64,000 bases of DNA from Comamonas sp. BIGb0124 (GTDB lineage Bacteria; Pseudomonadota; Gammaproteobacteria; Burkholderiales; Burkholderiaceae_C): NCBI RefSeq assembly GCF_003752175.1, contig NZ_RJVF01000013.1, positions 62,001 to 126,000 of the forward strand. Direction: 5' to 3'. Each line of letters opens with the position of its first letter. Position 1 is the first letter of the stretch. The notes below the pieces were generated by a model, which was not told the origin of the DNA, searched no databases, and saw only the letters and a program-made list of their open reading frames with translations. Shown piece by piece: positions 1 to 8,258 of this stretch. The position numbers and the translations under genes are program-made.

Positions 1-590
1 TTCCCCGTCTGTCAAGATTTCAGCAGCGCTACCCGAACATCACCGTGCATCTTGCCGAGCGCATGGAGCCATTTGTCCTGGCCGGAAGCGGATTCGATGC
101 AGCGATCCACTTCGAGCATGCAGCCTGGGCAGGGATGCGGACGCACCGCCTGCTCAATGAGGTGCTGGTGCCGGTGTGCCACCCGCGACTCGTGAAGGGA
201 AAGAACGGAACAGCGACGCTGGACGGCTTGCCGCGCCTGCATCGACGGCAGAATCCCGATGCCTGGCAACGCTACGCCCAGGAAACGGCCATCCCGCTGA
301 CCCACCCTGCGATGGGTGCGCGCTACGATCTTCATTCGATGTTGATCGAAGCGGTGCTGGCCGGTCTGGGAGTCGCTCTGGTGCCACGCCTCTACGTCGA
401 AACCGAGCTGGCATCGGGCCGACTGGTCGCACCGTGGCCAGAGGGTCAAACCATCTCGAAAACCTTCTGCCTCATCCTCCCCGGACCGATCGGCTTGAGC
501 GACTCGCCGGTACAGGCGTTTGCTCGATGGATACAGGACGAAGCGAAGGAGACGGCGACAGCCCATGCGTCGCTTTCTCCGGGGCCTTGA
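1..590 (+). CDS. LysR-type regulator, C-terminal part (5' end outside window)
   Basis: The frame is open from the window edge, so the start and the DNA-binding helix-turn-helix lie upstream. About 195 residues are visible and all belong to the LysR effector-binding domain. The segments RYPNITVHLAERMEP, FDAAIHFEHA and a late LGVALVPRLYVETELASGRL resemble the GcvA/AmpR branch, in which the last stretch forms the second lobe of the effector pocket. The gene ends 40 bp before the convergent oxidoreductase gene. Its target cannot be judged because its own upstream neighbour is not in the window. The family call is firm; the effector is unknown. Confidence 0.85.
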   Translation, partial: PRLSRFQQRYPNITVHLAERMEPFVLAGSGFDAAIHFEHAAWAGMRTHRLLNEVLVPVCHPRLVKGKNGTATLDGLPRLHRRQNPDAWQRYAQETAIPLTHPAMGARYDLHSMLIEAVLAGLGVALVPRLYVETELASGRLVAPWPEGQTISKTFCLILPGPIGLSDSPVQAFARWIQDEAKETATAHASLSPGP

Positions 591-630
591 GCTGCGGCAA
601 GCCAGGCCGGCCACTGCCGCAAGGGCTGAA

Positions 631-2067
631 TCACTGCGACGCTTCGAGCTCGGCGCGCACGCCGCCGGATGGGGTTCGGCTGGCGATGAACTCGGCCGTG
701 CGGATGGCGCCGGCCAGTTGTTCGCCGATGGAGTTCGACTCCCAGTTGACGCCGCGCAGGGGGTGGCCGACGGCATACAGGCCGTCGACGCCCTGCCCTG
801 CGGAATCCAGGACCTGTCCGCTGGCGCCATGGGCGGCGATGCCGAATCCGGTGTCGTCGGGATGCACCAGGCCCTGAGCCAACAGATCCTTCACCAGGGG
901 GTCGGACACCTTGCGCCAATCGAACTCGAAACCGTCCGCACCGATGACGCGGTCGGCCCTCACGGTTCGAGTCACCTGGCTTCCACGCGGCGTCCATTGC
1001 ACGGCCAGGCTGCCGTCTTCGGCGCGGTCCAGTCCGGTCAGTCGGCCGGAGACTTGCGTGAACCGCCCTGCGCGCTGGATGGCCTGCAACCGCTCGACCG
1101 AGACCGGCGCCGCGCGATGCAGGATGTTTTCCCAAAAGGGACGGAGATGGCGGATGAACTGCCGTTTTTCGCGCAGCGTGGCCCGCTCCCAGAGCTCCGG
1201 CAGATGCGGGCGGATGGCGCCTGCGATCTGGTGCAGGTGGCCGTCATTCTGCCGAATGGATCGCCGTGCCCGGCGTGCGGCAGCGACCACCTGCGAGAGC
1301 TGGGTGGGCAAATCCTGCGGGTCGAGCACATCCGGCCAGGCCGTGAGATCGAGGCGCTCTTGCACCAGCAGCCCGCGGCGCGAGATGGCGATGTAACGGC
1401 CCTTGAAACCGGCGTCTTCGGCGCTGAGGATGACATCGAGTGCGCTCAAGCCGGTGCCGACGACCAGCACCTCACGGTCTCGATCGATGCCGTCGTAAGC
1501 CTGGTCGTGCCACGGATCGTGAATCGAGGGCCGTGCACCGCGAGCGCCTTCGGCGGGCTCGGTTGCGGATTTTCTGAACAAGCCTGTTGCCAGGACCACC
1601 TGCCCCACCGCGATGGCCGCGCCGGACTGCGTGACGATCCCATAACCCTGCCCATGGCGCCGCAGACCGACGACCCGGTCGGACACATGCCGGAAACCGA
1701 CCCGGCCGGCGTTCTGCGCGATGGCCTGCTCGAGCTGATGCTGCACGTAGGTGCCGTAGAGCCAGCGGGGCGGAAACGAATCGGCAAATGCCACGCCCGC
1801 GGGCGGCTGCCAACCGAGTGCAGCCGCGTGCGATTGCAGCCAGCGCGCCAGGTGATCGGGCTGCTGGGGCTCCACGCCGAAATTCTTGGCCGGGCCGTTG
1901 ACCAGATGACTGGGGTTGCGCGTGCTGTACGCGATGCCGCGGCCGATCTCCGGGTCGCTGCCGATCAGGGTGATGTCGATCCCCTCGGTCGTGGCCCGGA
2001 TCAGCTTGAGAGCCGTCAATGCGCCAGCCAATCCGCCGCCGACGATACCTATTTGTGCGTTTGCCAT
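631..2067 (-). CDS. FAD/NAD(P)-binding oxidoreductase
   Basis: The product is 478 residues from the chosen ATG at 2067. This start is preferred over an in-frame ATG at 2100 because a GGAG lies about 8 bases ahead and the protein then begins directly with the dinucleotide-binding strand. The motif IGIVGGGLAGA (residues 6-16, GxGxxG) binds FAD, NGPAKNFGV follows near residue 60, and a second Rossmann motif, VVGTGLSALDVIL, lies near residue 200. This is the pattern of the NAD_binding_9 / HI0933-like flavoprotein group, cytoplasmic proteins mostly of unknown substrate. It is a single-gene unit convergent with the LysR fragment. The substrate cannot be inferred from the sequence. Confidence 0.8.
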   Translation of the reverse strand: MANAQIGIVGGGLAGALTALKLIRATTEGIDITLIGSDPEIGRGIAYSTRNPSHLVNGPAKNFGVEPQQPDHLARWLQSHAAALGWQPPAGVAFADSFPPRWLYGTYVQHQLEQAIAQNAGRVGFRHVSDRVVGLRRHGQGYGIVTQSGAAIAVGQVVLATGLFRKSATEPAEGARGARPSIHDPWHDQAYDGIDRDREVLVVGTGLSALDVILSAEDAGFKGRYIAISRRGLLVQERLDLTAWPDVLDPQDLPTQLSQVVAAARRARRSIRQNDGHLHQIAGAIRPHLPELWERATLREKRQFIRHLRPFWENILHRAAPVSVERLQAIQRAGRFTQVSGRLTGLDRAEDGSLAVQWTPRGSQVTRTVRADRVIGADGFEFDWRKVSDPLVKDLLAQGLVHPDDTGFGIAAHGASGQVLDSAGQGVDGLYAVGHPLRGVNWESNSIGEQLAGAIRTAEFIASRTPSGGVRAELEASQ

Positions 2068-2125
2068 GCCATGCTCCACGCTGAACGAATCGATCAGCAT
2101 TCAAGATGAGAATGCAAAATACTAA

Positions 2126-2141
2126 ATGCGCGATCGCGCAT
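2126..2141. promoter_or_regulatory. 16-bp perfect palindrome upstream of the FAD oxidoreductase
   Basis: ATGCGCGATCGCGCAT is self-complementary over all 16 bases and lies about 60 bp ahead of the chosen oxidoreductase start at 2067, in an otherwise AT-richer gap (2068-2374). It could be an operator. It is GC-rich enough that chance symmetry is possible. Confidence 0.3.
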
Positions 2142-2374
2142 GATTCACCTTGATTTACGCATGCATTCATGATGAATCCGGATAACGGATTTCATGACCG
2201 GCCGGCGGGCGGTTTATCCAGAAACGCAATCGACAAACGAGGCAGAAACCCAGGCGCAACCGACCTGGGGTTTAGCCAGATCCTTGTCGAATCCGTGGGA
2301 AAAAACAGTTCTCCCTGCCCCGCTGCTGCAGAGCAAGCCGCCAGAACCGCGGACGCTTTCTCGAGACGTCGACG

Positions 2375-3382
2375 TCAGGCCGTCTGGCCGATTTCCAGAT
2401 GCCGATTGAGCCCGCGCAGCAAGGCCACCACGACATCGATCGCCGGCGTGGGGATGTTCAGATGGCGGGCGAATGCCTGCGGCTGGCCCAGGATGGGCTC
2501 CACTTCGATCACCCGGCCGGCAAACACGTCCTGGAGCATGGACGGGTACTGGTTGACGCCGCCGGACAGCGTCGTCGATGCCGCCACGACGCGCTCGTCG
2601 GGCAACGGCCAGCCTGCCGCTGCCGCGATGCGGGCGACCTCATGGACCAGTGCGGCGCCCAGGGACTCGAGTTCAGGCGAGGCGGCTCGCGCGGCATTGC
2701 CCAGGCGTGTCAGCGCGCTCAGGGTGTTGCCCGAGGCGTTGATCAGCAGCTTGAGCCAGATTTCCTGGCGGATGTCGTCGGTGCTTGCCACCGGCAGGCC
2801 GCTGGTCGCCAACAGATCGAGCAGGCGCGACAGCCGCTCGGAGCCGCCCCCGGCCGGTTCGCCGAAGACAAACAGGTTGCGACCCGGGGCATGCCGGATG
2901 CGGCCCGGGGCCTCGATGGCGTTGGGCGAATAGATGACACAGCCGATGGCCCGTTGCGGGGTGATCTCGTGCCACAGCGTGCCGTCGGGATCGAGCAGCG
3001 GCAGGTACGCCTGCTCGCCGGACAGGCCATGGTTCCACCACCACGGGATGCCGTTGGTCATGAACACCGCCACGCCCGTGCGGCCCAGCAGCCGCCGGAT
3101 GGCTGCGGCATGCGCGGGCAACGAATGCGCCTTGAGGCCGACCAGCACGAAGTCCTGCTCCTCCAGCGTCGAGGGATCGTCCGTCGCCTGCGCCACGGCG
3201 CCCTGCCACTGGTCGGCGCCGCTGGTGAGGTGCAGGCCGTGCTGCCGGATGGCCTGCAGATGCGCGCCGCGCGCGACGACGGACAGTTGCACCTGTCCGG
3301 CATGCGCCAGGCGTGCCCCGACATGTCCGCCGATGGCACCGGCCCCGTAGATGCAGATTCTGGCCTGTCGATTTGAACTCAT
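2375..3382 (-). CDS. 2-dehydropantoate 2-reductase family protein (ApbA/PanE fold)
   Basis: The protein has 335 residues, normal for the family. The N-terminal Rossmann motif GAGAIGG (13-19) binds NADPH. K84 (GLKAHS) and TNGIPWWW (109-116) match the nucleotide-domain loop. EIWLKLLINASGN (207-219) carries the lysine and asparagines (K211, N215, N219) expected at the active site of ketopantoate reductase. True PanE makes pantoate for coenzyme A, but many paralogues sit in catabolic loci and reduce other 2-keto or beta-keto compounds. Here it is alone and divergent from an amidohydrolase, so a catabolic role is at least as likely as pantothenate synthesis. Confidence 0.85.
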   Translation of the reverse strand: MSSNRQARICIYGAGAIGGHVGARLAHAGQVQLSVVARGAHLQAIRQHGLHLTSGADQWQGAVAQATDDPSTLEEQDFVLVGLKAHSLPAHAAAIRRLLGRTGVAVFMTNGIPWWWNHGLSGEQAYLPLLDPDGTLWHEITPQRAIGCVIYSPNAIEAPGRIRHAPGRNLFVFGEPAGGGSERLSRLLDLLATSGLPVASTDDIRQEIWLKLLINASGNTLSALTRLGNAARAASPELESLGAALVHEVARIAAAAGWPLPDERVVAASTTLSGGVNQYPSMLQDVFAGRVIEVEPILGQPQAFARHLNIPTPAIDVVVALLRGLNRHLEIGQTA

Positions 3383-3471
3383 GGGTGTGTGGACGATGGG
3401 TCTGTGAAACGAGCTTACCGGATAACCAGACTTCAGACTGCGGCCGTGCCGCTTTCGCCTCGAGATTTTTT

Positions 3472-3492
3472 GAATAACGACGCTCGTTATTC
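3472..3492. promoter_or_regulatory. Inverted repeat between the divergent reductase and amidohydrolase
   Basis: Arms GAATAACG (3472-3479) and CGTTATTC (3485-3492) are perfect complements around a 5-bp spacer, directly after a run of six T. The site is about midway between the start codons at 3382 and 3551, so one bound protein could control both genes. No regulator gene is adjacent. A hairpin role in the 5' leader of the amidohydrolase mRNA is the alternative. Confidence 0.45.
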
Positions 3493-3550
3493 GGCTTTGT
3501 CTGCGCCTGGATGAAACGATATTCTGGCCATCCTTCGTTCAAGCGACACC

Positions 3551-4369
3551 ATGCGGCGTACTCTTCTCCCTCTTTCGTGCGATACCCATTTCCATGTGAT
3601 CGACAGCCGGTATCCGACCATCGCCAAACCGATGGTTCCGGTCGATCCGGCATCCCTGGCCGAATACGAGCAGTTTTGCGCCACGGTCGGCATTCAGCGG
3701 TCCGTGATCGTGCAGCCTTCGTTCTACGGCACGGACAACCGCTGCCTGCTCGAATCGCTGGCCCAGGCCAAACACGCCATGCGGGGCATTGCCGTCGTCG
3801 GCACCCAGGTCGGCGATGCGGAACTCGAGACGTTGCACCGGGCCGGCGTCCGCGGCGTGCGCTTCAACCAGATCCAGTTCGGCGCAACCGCCATGGACGA
3901 GATGCGCGAGATCGCCGCCCGGGTCCGCCCGCTGGGTTGGCACATCCAGCTTCACATGCGTGCAGAGCAATTGGCAACACACGCAGACACACTGCGGGCC
4001 CTGCCCGTTCCGCTGGTGATCGACCACCTGGGCCGGGCCCGGCCCCCGACCCGGCATTCCGATCCGGGATGGACGCTGCTCAAGCAGTTGCTCGGCGAAG
4101 GCAACACCTGGGTCAAGGTCTCGGGTCCGTATCACGAGTCCCTGCAGGGCGCACCGCGTTATGCGGATTTCACCGAAATGGCGGACGAGCTGGTCCAGCT
4201 TGCGCCCGACCGGCTCTTCTGGGCATCGGACTGGCCGTACGGCTCGGAAACCGTCAAGCCCGCGCTCGACCCCATCGTCGACACCTTCTGGGACGTGGTC
4301 CGCGACGACGCCGACCTGGCGTTCCGCATCCTGGTCCGCAATCCCGGCGAGTTCTATGGATTCGATTGA
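3551..4369 (+). CDS. Amidohydrolase family protein (PDC-lactonase-like)
   Basis: The product has 272 residues with the TIM-barrel metal-hydrolase pattern of the Amidohydro_2 family. DTHFHV (11-16) supplies the HxH metal ligands, H135 and H159 lie on later strands (IQLHM, VIDHLG), and D227 in ASDWPYG is the late catalytic aspartate. The closest characterised relatives are 2-pyrone-4,6-dicarboxylate lactonase (LigI) and 4-sulfomuconolactonase-type enzymes, which open lactones in aromatic catabolism. A paralogue lies at 48305-49225 beside a Bug receptor. The binding-protein gene follows after 111 bp on the same strand. The substrate is unknown. Confidence 0.85.
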   Translation: MRRTLLPLSCDTHFHVIDSRYPTIAKPMVPVDPASLAEYEQFCATVGIQRSVIVQPSFYGTDNRCLLESLAQAKHAMRGIAVVGTQVGDAELETLHRAGVRGVRFNQIQFGATAMDEMREIAARVRPLGWHIQLHMRAEQLATHADTLRALPVPLVIDHLGRARPPTRHSDPGWTLLKQLLGEGNTWVKVSGPYHESLQGAPRYADFTEMADELVQLAPDRLFWASDWPYGSETVKPALDPIVDTFWDVVRDDADLAFRILVRNPGEFYGFD

Positions 4370-4480
4370 CGGCGCGGGTTCGCACGATCCGTTTTTCTGC
4401 GCCCGGGCAGGCCCCCACTTCAGTCCATCCCGTACGACCCGCACCACCCACATGACCCGCACGACCAGCCGTTCCCTTTC

Positions 4481-6094
4481 ATGACCCCACGCCGCTCCAT
4501 CCTCCAAGCCGCCACGCCCCTGGCGATCGCCACGGCGCTGACTTTCACCTCCGGCTGGGCACTGGCCCAGTCGACGCAGCCGGTGCATGGCGGCACGCTG
4601 CGTGCCATCGTGCAACCCGAGCCCATCGCGCTGAACACCACGTTCAACACCACCTTCGTCAACGGCATCGTGACCTCCAACATCCTGGAGGGGCTGCTGA
4701 CCTACGATGAAAACCAGCAGCCCCGCCCCGGCCTGGCCACGCAGTGGGAGGTCTCGCCCGACGGGCTCACCATCACCTACCGGCTGCGCAAGGGTGTGAA
4801 GTGGCACGACGGGCAGCCGTTCACCTCGGCCGATGTCAAGTTCAGCGCGCTTCAGGCGTGGAAGGTCAACCATCCGATCGGGCGCACGATCTACGCGGCG
4901 CTGGCGGATGTCGAAACACCCGACGACGACACGGCGGTGTTTCGTTTCACGAAGCCCTCGCTGGTGGTGCTGAGCTATGCCAATGCGCAGGGGTCGATGG
5001 TGCTGCCTCGCCATGTCTACGAAGGCACGAACATCCTCTCGAACCCGGCCAACCAGAAACCGATCGGCACCGGCGCGTTCAGGTTCAAGACCTGGCAGCA
5101 GGGCCAGTACATCGAGCTCGAGCGCAATCCCGATTATTGGGACACGGGCAAGCCTTATCTCGACCGTGTCATCTTCCGTGTCATCCCCGACGCCGGCGCC
5201 CGTGTGGCCGCCTTCGAGAGCCAGGAAGTGGATTACGCGCCCTTCGACGCCGTGGCCTTCTCGGATGTGGAGCGGCTGAAGAAGCTCCCGTTCATCGGAG
5301 TCGGCACCAGCGGTTATTCATGGGAATCCGCCTACACGTTCGTGGAGTTCAATCTTCGCAACCCCATCCTGGCGAATCCCAAGGTTCGCCATGCAATTGC
5401 GCAGGCCATCAACGTGCAGGGCCTGATCAACGCCGTGTGGTTCGGCTTCGGCAAACCCTCGACCGGCCCCATCCCGTCCACGCTCAAGAACTTCTACACC
5501 ACGCAGGGTGTGCCGCAATACCCCTACGACTGGAAAAAAGCCGAGGCCCTGCTCGACGAAGCGGGTTACCCCCGCCGGGCCGACGGTACGCGGTTCAGCT
5601 TGAACTTCGACTATCAGCCGTTCCACCAGACGTTCAAGCAGCAGGCCGATTACATCAAGCAGAACCTCAAGCGTGTCGGCATCGAGGTGAATGTGCGCAA
5701 CCAGGATCTGCCGACCTTCACCAAGCGGGTCTACGACGCGTACGACTTCGACCTCAACACCGGGCGCTGGGGCCCGATGATGGATCCGCAGATCGGTGTG
5801 CTTCGTCACTACTGGACGCGTGCCATCTCGAAGGGAACCCCGTGGACCAATGCGTCGGGCTACAGCAACCCGCAGGCCGATGGCGTGATCGAGGCATTGA
5901 TCGCCGAGGGCAATCCGGCCAAGCGGGTGGCGCTCTTCCATCAGCTGCAACGCATTGCCCAGACCGACCTGCCCGTCATCCCCTTGTTCGAGCAACGCAA
6001 CTTCACGATCTACAACACCCGTGTGCATGGACTGTCGAACGACGCCGATGCCGCGCAGGCTTCGCTGAAGTCGGTCTGGCTGAGCCCGCCGTGA
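4481..6094 (+). CDS. ABC transporter substrate-binding protein, family 5 (peptide/nickel type)
   Basis: This is a 537-residue periplasmic protein. A signal peptide runs from MTPRRS to the ALAQ cleavage region near residue 29. The mature part has SBP_bac_5 features: EPIALNTTFNTTF, NILEGLLTYDENQ, LRKGVKWHDGQPFTSADV and LERNPDYWDTGKPYLD. Such proteins capture oligopeptides, nickel complexes, opines or glycosides for an ABC importer. No permease or ATPase gene is next to it, so it must use a transporter encoded elsewhere or be a stranded receptor. A rho-independent terminator follows at 6152. With the upstream amidohydrolase it may form a two-gene uptake/hydrolysis unit (inference). Confidence 0.9.
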   Translation: MTPRRSILQAATPLAIATALTFTSGWALAQSTQPVHGGTLRAIVQPEPIALNTTFNTTFVNGIVTSNILEGLLTYDENQQPRPGLATQWEVSPDGLTITYRLRKGVKWHDGQPFTSADVKFSALQAWKVNHPIGRTIYAALADVETPDDDTAVFRFTKPSLVVLSYANAQGSMVLPRHVYEGTNILSNPANQKPIGTGAFRFKTWQQGQYIELERNPDYWDTGKPYLDRVIFRVIPDAGARVAAFESQEVDYAPFDAVAFSDVERLKKLPFIGVGTSGYSWESAYTFVEFNLRNPILANPKVRHAIAQAINVQGLINAVWFGFGKPSTGPIPSTLKNFYTTQGVPQYPYDWKKAEALLDEAGYPRRADGTRFSLNFDYQPFHQTFKQQADYIKQNLKRVGIEVNVRNQDLPTFTKRVYDAYDFDLNTGRWGPMMDPQIGVLRHYWTRAISKGTPWTNASGYSNPQADGVIEALIAEGNPAKRVALFHQLQRIAQTDLPVIPLFEQRNFTIYNTRVHGLSNDADAAQASLKSVWLSPP

Positions 6095-6151
6095 GCGACC
6101 GCTGCGCCTGGACGCCTGCGCGTCTGGTTGAGAGCGTGCGGTGAATTCGGC

Positions 6152-6177
6152 GGCCCACCCCGAGTGGTGGGCCTTTT
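6152..6177 (+). terminator. Rho-independent terminator
   Basis: GGCCCACC (6152-6159) pairs perfectly with GGTGGGCC (6166-6173) across a 6-base loop, and TTTT follows. It ends the binding-protein transcript just before the convergent TetR gene, whose stop is at 6193. Confidence 0.8.
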
Positions 6178-6192
6178 GACTGGAGCCGGCCT

Positions 6193-6813
6193 CTACGACT
6201 CACGGGTCCGGGCGGCATCCCAGAGTTTCATGAGCTCGGTGATGGACGCGTTGAAGACCGAGACCTTCACACCGTCTCTGGCCGATATCGACACCCCCAG
6301 CAGGAAACTGTTGAAGGCCACGCCCAGAGACCGGGCATCGGTACGGCAGGACAGTTCGCCCGCAGCGATTGCGCGCTCGACACATCGCACGAATCCTTGC
6401 AGCGTCCGCGCACGCGAGGCCGTCAGGGGCTTGGCAAGATGGGCATGCTCGGGGGTGGGTGCGCTCATGATGCCCAATGCCACCATGCAGCCCTTGGGAT
6501 GTCCCGATTCGCACTGCATCTGGGTCGAGCGGCGCAACGCAAGCTCGACGGCTTCCCGAGGGGCCATCCCGTCGTCCCACAGACAGTCCGTGACACGTGC
6601 GTAGGTCGCGAGGTAGCCGCTCACCACCTCGGCAAACAAAGCTTCTTTGGAACCGAACGCCGCGTAGAAGCTAGGCGCCGAGATGCCCCCACCGATATGC
6701 GCCTTCAGTTGGCTCAGCGAGGTGGTCTCGTAACCCTGCTCCCAGAAAAGATGCATCGCCTGCTCGACAGCCTGCTGCCGGTCGAATGTCCTGGGGCGCC
6801 CCATCTGTGCCAT
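6193..6813 (-). CDS. TetR family repressor, divergent from MFS pump
   Basis: The product has 206 residues. The N-terminal helix-turn-helix spans about residues 12-55 (RQQAVEQAMHLFWEQGYETT followed by GISAPSFYAAFGSKEALF). The rest is the helical ligand and dimer domain, with a TetR_C-like CESGHPKGCMVALG stretch. CGGAGG (plus-strand CCTCCG at 6819-6824) is a good ribosome site ahead of the ATG at 6813. It faces the MFS gene, and the overlapping promoters and palindrome between them indicate that it represses the pump and itself until a toxic ligand is bound. The ligand is unknown. Confidence 0.88.
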   Translation of the reverse strand: MAQMGRPRTFDRQQAVEQAMHLFWEQGYETTSLSQLKAHIGGGISAPSFYAAFGSKEALFAEVVSGYLATYARVTDCLWDDGMAPREAVELALRRSTQMQCESGHPKGCMVALGIMSAPTPEHAHLAKPLTASRARTLQGFVRCVERAIAAGELSCRTDARSLGVAFNSFLLGVSISARDGVKVSVFNASITELMKLWDAARTRES

Positions 6814-6839
6814 CGTAGCCTCCGATCGTCATGACTTAA

Positions 6840-6868
6840 ATACTACTCGATACAAAAGTCCTTGACAA
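6840..6868 (-). promoter_or_regulatory. Sigma-70 promoter of the tetR-type gene
   Basis: On the minus strand TTGTCA (plus 6863-6868) and TAGTAT (plus 6840-6845) are separated by 17 bp, a near-consensus promoter. The -35 box overlaps the -35 box of the divergent MFS promoter on the other strand. Confidence 0.6.
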
Positions 6869-6891
6869 GGATCGGTGGCCACACCTACATT
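6862..6891 (+). promoter_or_regulatory. Probable promoter of the MFS gene
   Basis: A perfect TTGACA (6862-6867) is followed after 18 bp by TACATT (6886-6891; four of six matches to TATAAT). The palindrome at 6892 begins immediately downstream, where a repressor would block initiation. Confidence 0.5.
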
Positions 6892-6907
6892 TGTACCGAT
6901 CAATACA
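6892..6907. promoter_or_regulatory. Putative TetR operator
   Basis: TGTACCGATCAATACA is symmetric at 12 of 16 bases around GATC, and the mismatches are all transitions. It lies at the expected start of MFS transcription. This type of GATC-centred site is common for TetR-family repressors of drug pumps. Confidence 0.5.
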
Positions 6908-6972
6908 TATGTTGTCGCAAACCTCATCGCTGCCGGCGCGATGGGCCACCCTCTTCAAAAGGACATTTTTTC

Positions 6973-8193
6973 GTGAACCAATCTTCCAATCGGGCGACGG
7001 CGGCAGTGCCGGATCGCTTGCCGATGGCTGCACTGCTGGCCTTGGCCATGACCGGCTTCATTTGCATCGTGACGGAGACGTTGCCCGCCGGACTGCTGCC
7101 CCAGATCGGGGCCGGCCTGGGAATCAGCCAGGCGATCACCGGCCAGATGGTGACGGCCTATGCGCTGGGATCGCTGCTGGCGGCCATCCCGCTGACGATT
7201 GCGACACGCGGCTGGCGGCGGCGCAACGTCTTGCTGCTGACGCTCGCCGGGTTCTTCGTTTTCAACACGGTCACTGCGCTTTCGCACCACTATGTGCTGA
7301 CCTTGGTTGCGCGTTTCTTCGCGGGTGTGGCCGCCGGGCTGGCCTGGAGTCTCCTGGCCGGTTATGCCCGGCGCATGGTCGCCCCGCATCAGCAAGGCCG
7401 TGCATTGGCCGTGGCGATGGTCGGAACCCCGATTGCCCTGTCGCTGGGTGTTCCGCTCGGCACATGGATGGGCTCGCTGATCGGCTGGCGGACCGCGTTC
7501 TGGATCATGTCGGGCCTGGCCCTGCTGTTGATCGGATGGGTGATCGCCAAGGTTCCCGACTACCCGGGGCAGTCCAGGCACGAGCGGATGCCCTTGAGAA
7601 CCGTGTTCACCACCCCCGGGGTACGGCCGGTGCTGGCGGTCGTCGTCGCCTGGATGCTGGCCCACAACATTCTCTACACCTACATCGCGCCGTTCGTGGT
7701 GCCGGCCGGACTGGGCGAACGGATCGACCTGGTTCTACTGGCCTTTGGTGCTGCGGCTCTTGTCGGCATCTGGTTCGCCGGCATGCTGGTCGACCGCCAT
7801 TTGCGGACCACCGTACTGGCCAGCCTGGCGGCATTCGCTTTGACCGCTGGCCTGTTCGGCTTGGGTGCCCGGAATCCCGTCGTCATCTATCTCGGCGTCG
7901 TCGTGTGGGGCATCACCTTCGGAGGCGCTGCCACCTTGCTGCAAACCGCCTTGGCCGATGCCGCCGGGCGTGGTGCCGATGTGGCGCTCTCCATGAACGT
8001 GGTGGCCTGGAATGCAGCGATTGCCGGCGGGGGAGTCGTTGGCGGCATGCTGCTCGACTCGTGGGGCGTGGGCTCGTTCCCTGGGTCTTTGGTGATGCTG
8101 CTGACGGTCGCCTTCATCATGGCCTGGTCGTCGCGCTCGCATGCGTTCCGGCCGGGACTCCGCAGCGGGGGCGCACCGGTCGGCGGGCATTGA
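6973..8193 (+). CDS. MFS efflux transporter (AraJ/NepI-like, 12 TM)
   Basis: I start at GTG 6973 because AAAAGGA (6956-6962) is a proper ribosome site and the upstream part of the frame overlaps the promoter. That gives 406 residues. The hydrophobic pattern fits 12 membrane segments, beginning MAALLALAMTGFICIVTETL, a typical TM1 of the AraJ/YdhP/NepI drug:H+ antiporter branch (xxTETLPAGLLP). The loop between TM2 and TM3 reads RGWRRRN. Control by the divergent TetR gene suggests export of a toxic or signalling small molecule. The substrate is not predictable. Confidence 0.88.
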   Translation: MNQSSNRATAAVPDRLPMAALLALAMTGFICIVTETLPAGLLPQIGAGLGISQAITGQMVTAYALGSLLAAIPLTIATRGWRRRNVLLLTLAGFFVFNTVTALSHHYVLTLVARFFAGVAAGLAWSLLAGYARRMVAPHQQGRALAVAMVGTPIALSLGVPLGTWMGSLIGWRTAFWIMSGLALLLIGWVIAKVPDYPGQSRHERMPLRTVFTTPGVRPVLAVVVAWMLAHNILYTYIAPFVVPAGLGERIDLVLLAFGAAALVGIWFAGMLVDRHLRTTVLASLAAFALTAGLFGLGARNPVVIYLGVVVWGITFGGAATLLQTALADAAGRGADVALSMNVVAWNAAIAGGGVVGGMLLDSWGVGSFPGSLVMLLTVAFIMAWSSRSHAFRPGLRSGGAPVGGH

Positions 8194-8200
8194 AGGGGGT

Positions 8201-8242
8201 GGCGCAGCCGCACGTGCCTGTCCCATCTCGGCCGGCTGCGCC
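8201..8242. terminator. Hairpin between convergent genes
   Basis: GGCGCAGCC (8201-8209) and GGCTGCGCC (8234-8242) are perfect 9-bp complements with a 24-base loop, in the gap between the convergent MFS and oxidase genes. There is no T-run, so termination is only a possibility. Confidence 0.3.
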
Positions 8243-8258
8243 TGCCGCAAGGGGCTCG

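Noticed and set aside
3539-5014. 491-codon minus-strand frame over the amidohydrolase and binding-protein genes
   Set aside because: It lies opposite two genes with intact motifs and shows no recognisable protein.
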